From positions 1 through 37,922 of the forward strand of contig JAJYPK010000015.1 in assembly GCA_021795465.1 (NCBI GenBank): 37,922 nt of DNA. Direction: 5' to 3'. This document shows positions 8,670-16,304 of this stretch, in pieces. The notes beneath the pieces are model-generated. The model saw nothing but the letters and a program-made list of their open reading frames with translations. It ran no database searches and was not told where the DNA came from. Every line of letters begins with the position of its first letter. Within the stretch, counting starts at the first letter, position 1. The translations under genes and the position numbers were made by a program. This DNA is from Bacillota bacterium (GTDB taxonomy: Bacteria > Bacillota > Sulfobacillia > Sulfobacillales > Sulfobacillaceae).

Positions 8670-9938
8670 TTAGCGGGAGATATAAGGGTCCATGGGGCAG
8701 CGATGTTCCTCAATATGCTGAATAAATTCTGAGCGGAAGTGTTTCATCGCGCTCAGCATAAACGGCAGGGAGGCATCACCCAATGGACACAAGCAGTTTC
8801 CGTTCACATTGTCAGCGATGTCGGGGAGACGTTCCAAATCCGCAGGGGTTCCCGCGCCGTTCTCAATCTTCTCAAGAATGGCGGTCATCCAGTACGTACC
8901 CTCCCGGCACGGTGTGCACTTGCCGCATGACTCTGCACGATAGAACTTGAGGAGGCGAGCCGCTGCCCACACCATACAGACCGTGTCATCTAGCACCATC
9001 ACGCCACCCGAACCCAGCATTGACCCGGCTTGGATCAACGATTCATAGGCCAGTGGCACCGAAAAACTGTCTGGAACCAGCAATGGAACCGAACTTCCAC
9101 CGGGGATTACGGCCTTGAAGGTGTGACCGGGGAGAGGGCCGCCAGCCAATTCGTAGAGAAGAGTTGAGAGGGGGGCCCCTAGCGGTAATTCATAGTTTCC
9201 GGGGCGTACCACACGACCACTCACGGAGAAAATTTTTATACCGAACGAATCCGGTGTGCCATATTGACGATACCAGTTGGCGCCTCGACTCATGATTTGG
9301 GGGAGATTGGCCACCGTTTCTGCGTTGTTCACCACCGTAGGGGCTCCATAGAGGCCAACTTGGGCAGGAAACGGAGGTTTAATCCGCGGGTGACCCCGCT
9401 TGCCTTCTAAGGATTCCAGTAACGCGGTTTCTTCTCCACAGATGTATGCGCCAGCGCTACGAAAAACCCGAAGCGTTACCGAGAATGAGGAATCGAAAAT
9501 ATGGGGCCCGATATAACCCGCATCGGCCGCTTGGTCGCGTGCGCGCTGGAGCGATTCGTATCCGGCCAGCAATTCTCCGCGTACAAAAATGTACGCTTCT
9601 TGGGCATTCAGCGCATAGGCAGCAATCAGGGCTCCCTCAATGACTTGATGGGGGTTATGCTCAATCAGTTCACGATCCTTAAACGTACCGGGTTCCGCCT
9701 CGTCGGCATTGACAACCATATAGCGGGTCTCGACCGATTGGTCGAGAAAGCTCCACTTCCGTCCGGTTGCAAATCCTGCGCCTCCTCGCCCCCTTAGTCC
9801 GGAGCGCGCGACTTCATCTCGCACCCACTGGGACTCGCGCGACACGGCGCGACGAAGTCCCTCGTATCCTCCATGGGCACAATAGACACTTAACTTTTCC
9901 AGGTTCGCGATATCTCGATGTCTCAACAAAAACTGCAA
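8670..9938 (-). CDS. nuoF: NuoF-like NADH-binding FMN/4Fe-4S flavoprotein, encoded alone
   Basis: A 422-residue homologue of the 51-kDa subunit of complex I and of the diaphorase subunits of soluble hydrogenases and formate dehydrogenases. The NAD/FMN region LRGRGGAGFATGRKW (48-62) and MVVNADEAEPGTFKDRE (74-90) are intact. So is GAYICGEETALLESLEGKRG. The 4Fe-4S ligands are intact: SCGKCTPCREGTYWM plus NGNCLCPLGD. It should pass electrons from NADH through FMN to an Fe-S partner. The start is TTG 9936-9938 with GAGGAGG seven bases upstream. No nuoE, nuoG or hydrogenase gene adjoins it, so its partner is unknown. The upstream leader is unusually long if the operator at 10372-10387 drives it. 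Confidence 0.92.
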   Translation of the reverse strand: MQFLLRHRDIANLEKLSVYCAHGGYEGLRRAVSRESQWVRDEVARSGLRGRGGAGFATGRKWSFLDQSVETRYMVVNADEAEPGTFKDRELIEHNPHQVIEGALIAAYALNAQEAYIFVRGELLAGYESLQRARDQAADAGYIGPHIFDSSFSVTLRVFRSAGAYICGEETALLESLEGKRGHPRIKPPFPAQVGLYGAPTVVNNAETVANLPQIMSRGANWYRQYGTPDSFGIKIFSVSGRVVRPGNYELPLGAPLSTLLYELAGGPLPGHTFKAVIPGGSSVPLLVPDSFSVPLAYESLIQAGSMLGSGGVMVLDDTVCMVWAAARLLKFYRAESCGKCTPCREGTYWMTAILEKIENGAGTPADLERLPDIADNVNGNCLCPLGDASLPFMLSAMKHFRSEFIQHIEEHRCPMDPYISR

Positions 9939-10814
9939 TCGCCATCCTCCTCAGATGTGCTTTATCACTCGATGAATAACGCCTGTCGTCCTCTACTTAC
10001 AACCGCAATGCGGCATAGCAGGGAAGAACCATGCGTAACCGGGATGTGAATGGGGTCGAAGTAGGGGCACTCTTTGTGGATCGCTTGTATTGTCGAGCCG
10101 TCGATGATTCACCGTGCAAGCGGGGCATCCCCACATAGACGACCGCCGTCTTCGGATCCTCGGGATTTTGCAACGAGTGCTGCTTGGACAAGGATATAAA
10201 GCGGCGGGTTTGACCGTGCCACCAATGCAACACCACGTCACCGACGAGACCATCAACCTCTAACCGTTATCCTAATATTTTTCGATGATGCCTTCCGAAA
10301 ATTCACCTTCTCTTCTGTACTCCTGCACTCCCCTGGCTTCTTTAAGCATGCCTCTGATACGGACCGATGAGTGTGATTGTGGTCACACAAAGCCATGTCT
10401 CTCGGACCAGAGAAACACGAACTCTTCTTGTCCTGTGAGATGCCCGCGAACCGAACCTTGGATGTGGCGACCCTTGATGGGCGGAAGTGTGCGCAGCGAC
10501 GCTGCCAAAGGGTGTGCTCTCTGTATGGCGTAGAAACCGAAAGCGCGGCTGAGCTATCTCATGCCACCGCTCCTAGGCGTGGCACGCATATGATTTTTGG
10601 CCCAAGCCACAACACGGATACGGTGTCGTTCTGCGGGGTTATTGTCGGCGCCTTAATGATGATGTTCGTGCTTGCCCATGGGAAGCCATTTTGGCTGGAA
10701 AGCATCCGAGAGTAAAAAAACTCCGGTCCACGATTCGTAATGGATGAAAACAGCCATCTACGCAAGAGGAAGGGTCCCATCCAAGCTCGACGGGTCTGCG
10801 TTGTGGGTTTTGGG
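9939..10814. other. Long gap without a confident gene
   Basis: Nothing here is a secure gene. Leftward, a frame at 9997-10236 (starting VVLHWWHGQTRRF) and a 25-residue frame at 10272-10349 (MLKEARGVQEYRREGEFSEG and on) look somewhat protein-like, but they are short and unrecognised. Rightward, a frame from ATG 10395 to 10715 ends with a hydrophobic stretch (VIVGALMMMFVLAHG); it has no clear ribosome binding site. They may be gene remnants. The clearest element is the perfect TGTGA-N6-TCACA site at 10372-10387. Confidence 0.45.
10345..10387 (-). promoter_or_regulatory. Consensus FNR/CRP-like operator upstream of the nuoF-like gene
   Basis: TGTGA-TTGTGG-TCACA at 10372-10387 is a perfect consensus match, and the symmetry extends one more base each side. 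On the minus strand CATGCT (10345-10350) lies at the common distance of 32 bases; on the plus strand no -10-like hexamer is found at that distance. If this is the nuoF promoter, the leader is about 400 bases. Confidence 0.45.
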
Positions 10815-11252
10815 TCAAGGCGCTAACAATTGATGCATTTCGCCCAGCACCACTTCTAGATTCACATCGCTTAGGGACTCGATTGGCGAAATGATGAACC
10901 GATTTTCTTTATCGACGTGACTCTCAAACAAATGAGAGATCTGAGCGCATGCCATTAGCGCCGCGTCGCGCGTATCCGGTCGTTCCAGTTCGGTGGTCAG
11001 CGTGTGCAACGCGACGTGGTCGTACAACATCAACTCGATGAGTTGATAGTTAATTCGTCTCGCTACCGGATACACGGTTGTTTCTTCAGCAAGCGCCTGG
11101 CGACCGATTTCGGTGGTAATCCACGGGGTAACGATATCGCGGGTGAATTTCCAGTTTGACGCCATCACCATTTGTTGGGTCAACTGGTGCAACGTATCGA
11201 CCATTTCCGCATGGTGATGACGCATGGCCTGTGCGATGTCATGATTGGACAT
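10815..11252 (-). CDS. Hemerythrin-like (HHE cation-binding) protein
   Basis: A 145-residue, mostly helical protein with the spaced His/Glu pattern of hemerythrin HHE domains: RHHHAEMVDTL near the N-terminus, AEETTVYP in helix 2, YDHVALHTLTTELE in helix 3 and ESHVDKENRFI in helix 4. These residues would bind a diiron centre that senses or stores oxygen or NO, or takes part in metal handling or repair. There is no signal peptide or membrane segment. The ATG at 11252 has GGGAGGT eight bases upstream. The promoter holds an FNR/CRP-like site at 11319-11334. The family call is good; the specific role (oxygen or NO sensing, Fe-S repair) is inference. Confidence 0.82.
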   Translation of the reverse strand: MSNHDIAQAMRHHHAEMVDTLHQLTQQMVMASNWKFTRDIVTPWITTEIGRQALAEETTVYPVARRINYQLIELMLYDHVALHTLTTELERPDTRDAALMACAQISHLFESHVDKENRFIISPIESLSDVNLEVVLGEMHQLLAP

Positions 11253-11291
11253 CCCTCTATACCTCCCACGTGAACCCTAACACTTGAACGT

Positions 11292-11334
11292 AGAATAGCT
11301 TCTAAAGGTCTTGGGGTTTGTGACCGGGATCACG
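11292..11334 (-). promoter_or_regulatory. FNR/CRP-like operator and -10 for the hemerythrin gene
   Basis: TGTGA-CCGGGA-TCACG at 11319-11334. On the minus strand TATTCT (11292-11297) is centred 32 bases from the operator centre, giving a start near 11285 and a leader of about 33 bases to ATG 11252. This is one of the two best examples of the shared geometry. Confidence 0.58.
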
Positions 11335-11386
11335 TTTGATCGATAAGACATGGTATGAACGCATCGGCGAAATTTCCGTAGGCCAC

Positions 11387-12091
11387 TTACTTTTGCAGAA
11401 GGCTTTGATTAAACAAGACACGGATCGTCTCACGGATTGGTTCCATGTTGGTTAGCACCAGTTCGACGGAGGCTCCGGATCCTACACTGATCAACGCCTC
11501 TTCATTATCGCGAATGAGCACCAACCACCCGCGCGGTGCATACGATCCGAGAAGAGGTACGTGCGTGCGTGGTGGACACACACCACACCCGGGCGGTGGA
11601 CACTGATCAAAGCAGATGAATTGTTCACTAATCTTGCGGTCGCGGGCCTCTTTAAGGAGGGGAGCGAATGGTGGAACTGTGTTGGCCGACGCACCCACGG
11701 CGATGTGGTTTTGACTTGCCCTAATGAGGGCGCTCCCGTGTGTCCATAAGGCATCCTGTCCTCGGCCAGTAAAAAAGGTGGAGGCCATTTTTTTGACGGG
11801 GAGAGAGGCGTCGATTTGAGCCATTTTGTTCTGAAGCGTGTTGATTTGCGCGTGTGACACCGTGGTGAACGGAACGGCGCGATAGCGTGGCCCGGTGTCG
11901 CCCGGTTCTTCTAGCAATGCTCCCCGCCGAATCAGTCGCTCGATTACCGGATAGACATTGGCGCGTGCGATCCGCGCCACTTTTGCCGTCTGATAACCTG
12001 TTAAGGCACCCTCAGCCTCGGTCAAGGACACATACACCCGAGCCTCTAATGCCGACCATCCTACCTCTTGGAGCATTTGTACCGGATCCAT
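11387..12091 (-). CDS. TrmB-family transcriptional regulator with a four-cysteine cluster
   Basis: A 234-residue protein. The N-terminal winged helix (LQEVGWSALEARVYVSLTEA, then TAKVARIARANVYPVIERLI as the recognition region) is typical of TrmB-like regulators. The rest resembles a ligand-sensing domain. At residues 160-172 it carries CFDQCPPPGCGVC, spacing C-x3-C-x4-C-x2-C, which could bind a metal or Fe-S centre or act as a thiol switch. That reading is inference. ATG 12091 is chosen over the longer frame from 12181 because GAGGTGG lies about five bases upstream and the winged helix begins just after. It is divergent from the DUF2892-like gene, and a 24-base palindrome lies between them. 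Confidence 0.75.
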   Translation of the reverse strand: MDPVQMLQEVGWSALEARVYVSLTEAEGALTGYQTAKVARIARANVYPVIERLIRRGALLEEPGDTGPRYRAVPFTTVSHAQINTLQNKMAQIDASLPVKKMASTFFTGRGQDALWTHGSALIRASQNHIAVGASANTVPPFAPLLKEARDRKISEQFICFDQCPPPGCGVCPPRTHVPLLGSYAPRGWLVLIRDNEEALISVGSGASVELVLTNMEPIRETIRVLFNQSLLQK

Positions 12092-12236
12092 GAATGCCAC
12101 CTCAGTTGCGTCTTGTTGTGAGTGCTCTCTAAAATTTTTCTCTGAGCTCCACCGTACACCACTACAGCCGTGTTTGACCACGGGTGGGAAGGCTCACGAC
12201 TTCGAGGAGAACTCGTTAAATCTCCCATCAGATCTC

Positions 12237-12294
12237 TTGTATTTTTCTCAAAGAGAAGTATATCATAAAGTAGTAGTAATTTAAATGACTACTA
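12237..12294 (+). promoter_or_regulatory. Promoter with 7+10+7 palindrome between trmB-like and DUF2892-like genes
   Basis: TAGTAGT (12271-12277) and ACTACTA (12288-12294) form perfect seven-base arms around an AT-rich ten-base spacer. A plus-strand promoter TTGTAT (12237-12242), 18-base spacer, TATCAT (12261-12266) would start transcription in the left arm. A bound protein would therefore block the small membrane-protein gene. The TrmB-like regulator next door is the obvious candidate, by position only. Confidence 0.5.
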
Positions 12295-12310
12295 TTGACG
12301 GGGGTGTGTG

Positions 12311-12529
12311 ATGAACAAAAACGAAAACGGTACGGATCGTGTGATTCGGGTGGTACTCGGTCTGATTCTAGGGGTTTTGGCGTATGAGCGTGTGGGCGGA
12401 GCGATAGGGACATGGGGGTTTGGGATCTTTGGGGTGCTAGCGCTCGTAACTGGTATTACGGGGTTTTGTGGAGTCTATCGCCTGCTGGGGATTCGTACGT
12501 GTCCCCTACCTCCATCCAAATCTCGATGA
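12311..12529 (+). CDS. Small DUF2892-like (YgaP-type) membrane protein
   Basis: A 72-residue protein of two hydrophobic helices, RVIRVVLGLILGVLAYERVG and FGIFGVLALVTGITGFCGVY, followed by RLLGIRTCP. The short charged N-terminus (NKNENGTDR), the turn and the FCGVYRLLGIRTC ending fit the DUF2892 inner-membrane family, sometimes fused to rhodanese domains. One Cys lies in helix 2 and one near the C-terminus. Function is unknown; family members often sit with sulfur-handling genes. ATG 12311 is used, with GTG 12308 directly before it as an alternative; the Shine-Dalgarno is a weak GGGGG. A TrmB-like gene faces it. Confidence 0.7.
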   Translation: MNKNENGTDRVIRVVLGLILGVLAYERVGGAIGTWGFGIFGVLALVTGITGFCGVYRLLGIRTCPLPPSKSR

Positions 12530-12670
12530 TGAGCCTACGCTGACCAAAATCTTGGGTCTTTTTGAGCGTCACAACATAATTGAATCGCGGTAAACATTCA
12601 CCCCTCGGATTGGTCCGGGGGGTGGTTTTCGGTAGATGCTCTAAATTCCGTATACACACGCCGCCCGGAT

Positions 12671-14638
12671 TTACGTCGTTGTTGGTTCCAACAGCGCGGA
12701 TAAGTCTTGCACTGGGAGCTCACCGGACTCTTCTGCTACGCCATCTGTTAACATCATTAAACAGTAAGGACAACCGGTGACGAGTTGATCCGCCCCAACG
12801 TCTAAGGCTTCGCGTGAACGGTTACGGTTAATGCGGGTGCCAGAGCGTTCTTCCATCCACATGCGTCCTCCGCCTGCTCCACAACAAAATCCGTTTTCGT
12901 GGTGACGCGGCATTTCCTTGAGGATCATGCCGGTTCCGGTGATGATATCGCGCGGAGCCTCGTAAATGCCGTTATGGCGACCGAGATAGCACGGATCATG
13001 GTACGTAGCGGATCCCGGCTGATGCGATGTTTTCCCCTGCAACTTGCCCTTCGTCAAGAGTTTTTGCAAGAACTGACTGTGATGGTAGACTTCGAAATGT
13101 CCTCCCAATTGAGGATACTCGTTGACAAAGGTATTAAAGCCATGGGGGCAACTGGTGACGATGGTCGTGATTCCCGCGGCGTTGAGCGCATCAATATTGT
13201 GGGTGGCCATATTTTGAAAGAGGTATTCCTGACCCATGCGGCGCGCCGGGTCGCCCGTGCAACGCTCCTGACTGCCCATGACCCCAATGTCGACTCCAGC
13301 GTCCCGTATCAGTTGGACGGTCCGTATGGCCGCCTGGCGGGCTCGAGGATCAATACTTGCCGCACAACCGACCCAATACAGTACGGCGGATACCTCACCG
13401 CGGGAGACATCTTTTACGCCCGCCTCTTCGGCAAATGTATGGCGTCCTTCGTCGTTCAGTCCCCATGGATTACCGGATCCTCCCTCCATGGCCCGCACAG
13501 CTCGCGTGACCTCTTCGGGCATGGAGCTCTGGGTTAATACGAGGTCTTGGCGTAACGGAATAATTTTGGTTAAGTGGTTGTTGTCTACCGGACAGACCTG
13601 TACGCAAGCACCGCAAGTCGTGCAGTCCCAAATGGCGTCGGTATGAATCACGGGCCCCGCTAGGGTTGTTTTTGCAAGAGGGGGGATGTCTGGTGATGCG
13701 TCATTGCTGGCCCTTTGGCGAGTCACCTGGTCTAAATGATGGCGCAAGTCGATCATCAGTTGCATCGGGGAGAGCGATTTTCCGGTTTGATGGGCAGGGC
13801 ATACGTCATCACAACGCCCACATTGCACACAAGAATATGGGTCAAGCATATCTTTCCAGGTCATGTCGCGGACGGTGCTGAGGCCGTAATGATCGGCGTC
13901 TTCGGTCGTAAAATCAATCGGGGCGACAATACCGCTTGGTTCAGACGCTTTGAGCCAGACGTTGAAGGGTGCAACGATGAGATGAAAGTGTTTAGAGTAG
14001 GGAAGATAGACCAGAAAGCCTAGTTCCGCGACGAGTTTGATGCCGCCCAACCACAGTCCCACCTCGGAAGAATGGACAAAAGAACCCATGACATGGTACT
14101 CAATCCAAGTGCCGATGGGAGCATAGCCGCCAATGCGGTGATTCCCTAAGTTCCACGCTTCACGAAAGAGGTCCGTGAGCACGATGAGGACGATGAGACC
14201 TAAAATGATGCCGGCATCCCAATTACGGCGCAATCGTTGGGTTTTTAATAGATACCGTTTAATAAAGGCCATCAAGGCCGCAAACACTACCAGTGGCACG
14301 GCGAGATCGTTTAGCGGGGTGAGCCACACACCAAGCCACTGAGGTTGGGGCGCGTGACTAAACCATAGACCTTGCCATAAAAACCAGAATGTGTTGATGG
14401 TGAGCGCGAGGAATCCCCAAAAAATGACAAAGTGCGCTGCGCCTGAATATCGATCCCGGAATAGTTTTCTATGCAATCCGACTTCGGTGATTATGCCAAG
14501 CAGCGATTGCCGCGGCGTGCTGGTTCCTGTATAGGGTCTGGCCAGAGATAACACGTATCCTTTTTCAAGGATTAAGAGACCAAACCACAGGACCGCCAGT
14601 AACGTCGTCAGGAGAAAAAAGAGATGGAATGTGTTCAC
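12671..14638 (-). CDS. Membrane-bound HdrD-like Fe-S oxidoreductase (NarI-like fused to two 4Fe-4S and CCG domains)
   Basis: A 655-residue fusion. The first 240 residues form about six membrane helices of the NarI/HdrE cytochrome type (EVGLHRKLFRDRYSGAAHFV, EYHVMGSFVHSSEVGLWLGG). Then come two 4Fe-4S motifs, CVQCGRCDDVCP and CTTCGACVQVCP. Two CCG cysteine-rich domains follow: YWVGCAASIDPRA...CTGDPARRMG...TSCPHGFNTF and YHDPCYLGRHNGIY...NGFCCGAGGGRMW. Such proteins pass electrons between a soluble donor (often an electron-transfer flavoprotein, or a thiol/disulfide) and the quinone pool. No etfAB gene is nearby, so the donor is unknown. The start is GTG 14636-14638, overlapping the stop of the small frame before it (GTGA). 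Two FNR/CRP-like sites lie upstream. Confidence 0.88.
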   Translation of the reverse strand: MNTFHLFFLLTTLLAVLWFGLLILEKGYVLSLARPYTGTSTPRQSLLGIITEVGLHRKLFRDRYSGAAHFVIFWGFLALTINTFWFLWQGLWFSHAPQPQWLGVWLTPLNDLAVPLVVFAALMAFIKRYLLKTQRLRRNWDAGIILGLIVLIVLTDLFREAWNLGNHRIGGYAPIGTWIEYHVMGSFVHSSEVGLWLGGIKLVAELGFLVYLPYSKHFHLIVAPFNVWLKASEPSGIVAPIDFTTEDADHYGLSTVRDMTWKDMLDPYSCVQCGRCDDVCPAHQTGKSLSPMQLMIDLRHHLDQVTRQRASNDASPDIPPLAKTTLAGPVIHTDAIWDCTTCGACVQVCPVDNNHLTKIIPLRQDLVLTQSSMPEEVTRAVRAMEGGSGNPWGLNDEGRHTFAEEAGVKDVSRGEVSAVLYWVGCAASIDPRARQAAIRTVQLIRDAGVDIGVMGSQERCTGDPARRMGQEYLFQNMATHNIDALNAAGITTIVTSCPHGFNTFVNEYPQLGGHFEVYHHSQFLQKLLTKGKLQGKTSHQPGSATYHDPCYLGRHNGIYEAPRDIITGTGMILKEMPRHHENGFCCGAGGGRMWMEERSGTRINRNRSREALDVGADQLVTGCPYCLMMLTDGVAEESGELPVQDLSALLEPTTT

Positions 14639-14874
14639 CGCATTAGCCCCCCGGGTGAAATAAACGTATCAATCTTCTTCATCACTTCAGAAAGATGATC
14701 TTCGTGGCTCTGACGCTTAAGGCGAAATAAGGGCGCCAGGTTACCGATTCGACTGCGAAGGTTGCACGCTTCTTTAGCATAAGAGGGATTTTGTGCAGAT
14801 TTGTGACAGAGGTCACCGAGCTGACTTTTGATGCCTCCCTTATTAATTTGAGGTTGCGGTTTGGTTTGGGGCAT
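14635..14874 (-). CDS. Possible small protein translationally coupled to the HdrD-like gene
   Basis: A 79-residue frame ends in a GTGA overlap with the HdrD-like gene, which favours real coupling. Its second half (KEACNLRSRIGNLAPLFRLK, then EDHLSEVMKKIDTFISPGG) is helix-like and could be coding. Against it, ATG 14874 has no Shine-Dalgarno at a usable distance. One FNR/CRP-like site lies immediately upstream of the ATG and another lies inside the frame. If the promoter at 14776-14817 is real, only the C-terminal part could be translated from that transcript. I do not recognise a family. It may be a leader peptide or a remnant. Confidence 0.3.
   Translation of the reverse strand: MPQTKPQPQINKGGIKSQLGDLCHKSAQNPSYAKEACNLRSRIGNLAPLFRLKRQSHEDHLSEVMKKIDTFISPGGLMR
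14776..14817 (-). promoter_or_regulatory. FNR/CRP-like operator and -10 for the HdrD-like gene
   Basis: Plus-strand TGTGA-CAGAGG-TCACC at 14802-14817 (perfect GTGAC/GTCAC core). On the minus strand TATGCT (14776-14781) is centred 31 bases away, giving a start near 14769. The geometry matches the other sites of this class. Confidence 0.52.
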
Positions 14875-14876
14875 AG

Positions 14877-14892
14877 GGTGATTAGTGTCACA
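14877..14892 (-). promoter_or_regulatory. Second FNR/CRP-like site upstream of the HdrD-like gene
   Basis: Plus-strand GGTGA-TTAGTG-TCACA; on the minus strand TGTGA-CACTAA-TCACC. It lies 75 bases upstream of the first site, about -115 relative to the predicted start. A tandem upstream site of this kind could be auxiliary. Confidence 0.42.
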
Positions 14893-15122
14893 AACTCCTT
14901 ACGACCCCAATGCCCATAATAGGATACCTGAGGTTGGGTCAAAGGCTATGGATGAATGAGAAAGGGTCCCTAACACATGGTCGGTAGGATGGATGAATAG
15001 CTAAACATAAGGGAGCTAAGACATGAATCTATCTTCATCAAAATACAGCGCGGCGGATACCTCAGCCTTCAGGCCGGGGAGGAGCCGCGTGAGAGAAGCC
15101 CCGCCTTTTCAAGGTTGGCATC

Positions 15123-15154
15123 TCACTAACTATGAGATATGATAGGGTTAGTGA
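15123..15154 (+). repeat. Perfect inverted repeat in the tnpB leader
   Basis: TCACTAAC (15123-15130) and GTTAGTGA (15147-15154) are perfect eight-base arms separated by 16 bases, ending about 20 bases before the tnpB start. It could be a leader hairpin, an operator or an ssDNA subterminal hairpin of the element. Sequence alone does not decide. Confidence 0.5.
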
Positions 15155-15173
15155 ATAATTGGAGGCGTGTGCG

Positions 15174-16304
15174 ATGGAACTCACCCTGACCGCCAAAGTA
15201 CAATTGTATCCCACGCCGGAGCAGGCGACGTTGCTGCAGCAGACCCTCGAGGCCTATCGCCAGGGTTGCAATTGGGTGTCTGACCGTGTCTTCACTACGC
15301 ATGGCCTCCAACAAGCCGCCCTCCATACCAACACTTATCGCCCCCTGCGAACCCAGTTTGGCTTACGCTCGCAGATGGCGCAATCCGTCATCAAGACGGT
15401 GATTGCCCGCTATAAGAGTGTGTTGGCCCACGGGCATCCGTGGACGCGGGTGCAGTTTACGAAACCCGCCTTGGATCTCGTCTGGAATCGCGACTATTCG
15501 CTGAAAGCCGACGGGTTCTCCCTCAATACGCTCGCAGGCCGGGTGTCGGTGCCCTTCGCCCGGCAGGGGATGGAACGCTATTTCGATGGCAACTGGCAGT
15601 TTGGCACGGCCCATCTCGTGTATCGGCATGGTCGGTGGTTCCTCCATGCGCCGATGACGCAAGAGGTGAGCGACACCGCCCTTGCGGACCTGCATCAAGT
15701 GGTCGGCTTAGACTTCGGGATCAACTTTTTGATCACGGCCTACGATTCGCAGGGACAGACCACCTTTGTTTCCGGCCGCAGGGTGAAATCGCGGCGGGCA
15801 CATTTCAAACTCTTGCGGCGCGATTTGCAACGGCGGCAGACCCCCTCTGCCCGGCGGCGTCTGAAACGCCTAGGACAACGAGAAAACCGTTGGATGACCG
15901 ATGTAAATCATCAGGTCAGTAAGGCACTCGTTGTCCGTTATGGTGCTCAGACGCTGTTTGTGGTGGAGGATCTGACCGGCATCCGCACGGCGACCGAGCG
16001 GGTTCGGCGCCGTGATCGCTATACCCAGGTGTCATGGGCGTTTTACCAACTCCGTCAGATGATCGAATACAAAGCCGCCCTGCACCAAGGACGCACGGTG
16101 GCGGTGGATCCCCGCTATACCTCGCAAACCTGCCCGAAATGTGGCCACGTTGCTCGGGGAAACCGCGATAAGCACATGCACCACTTTCAATGTCAACAAT
16201 GCCAGTACCAGTCGAACGATGATCGGATTGGCGCGATGAACCTGCACCGTCTGGGAATCGAGTACCGGGTGACAGGTGCGACCACGGCAGGCCCGTGGTC
16301 GTGA
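15174..16304 (+). CDS. tnpB: TnpB RNA-guided nuclease (OrfB)
   Basis: A 376-residue TnpB. The RuvC-like catalytic residues are all present: Asp180 in GLDFGINFL, Glu265 in VVEDLTGI and Asp349/350 in NDDRIGAMNL. The zinc ribbon is complete (Cys320, Cys323, Cys340, Cys343; CPKCG and CQQCQ). The N-terminal AKVQLYPTPEQATLLQQTLE is the usual OrfB start. Studied TnpB proteins cut DNA with an omega-RNA made from the element's right end, which favours retention of the element. The start is ATG 15174 with GGAGG eight bases upstream; a longer TTG start at 15159 is less likely. The gene looks intact and probably functional. Confidence 0.92.
   Translation: MELTLTAKVQLYPTPEQATLLQQTLEAYRQGCNWVSDRVFTTHGLQQAALHTNTYRPLRTQFGLRSQMAQSVIKTVIARYKSVLAHGHPWTRVQFTKPALDLVWNRDYSLKADGFSLNTLAGRVSVPFARQGMERYFDGNWQFGTAHLVYRHGRWFLHAPMTQEVSDTALADLHQVVGLDFGINFLITAYDSQGQTTFVSGRRVKSRRAHFKLLRRDLQRRQTPSARRRLKRLGQRENRWMTDVNHQVSKALVVRYGAQTLFVVEDLTGIRTATERVRRRDRYTQVSWAFYQLRQMIEYKAALHQGRTVAVDPRYTSQTCPKCGHVARGNRDKHMHHFQCQQCQYQSNDDRIGAMNLHRLGIEYRVTGATTAGPWS

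Noticed and set aside
12899-13537. Rightward 212-codon open frame
   Set aside because: It lies wholly antisense to the Cys-rich HdrD-like gene, whose motifs are intact; a shadow frame.
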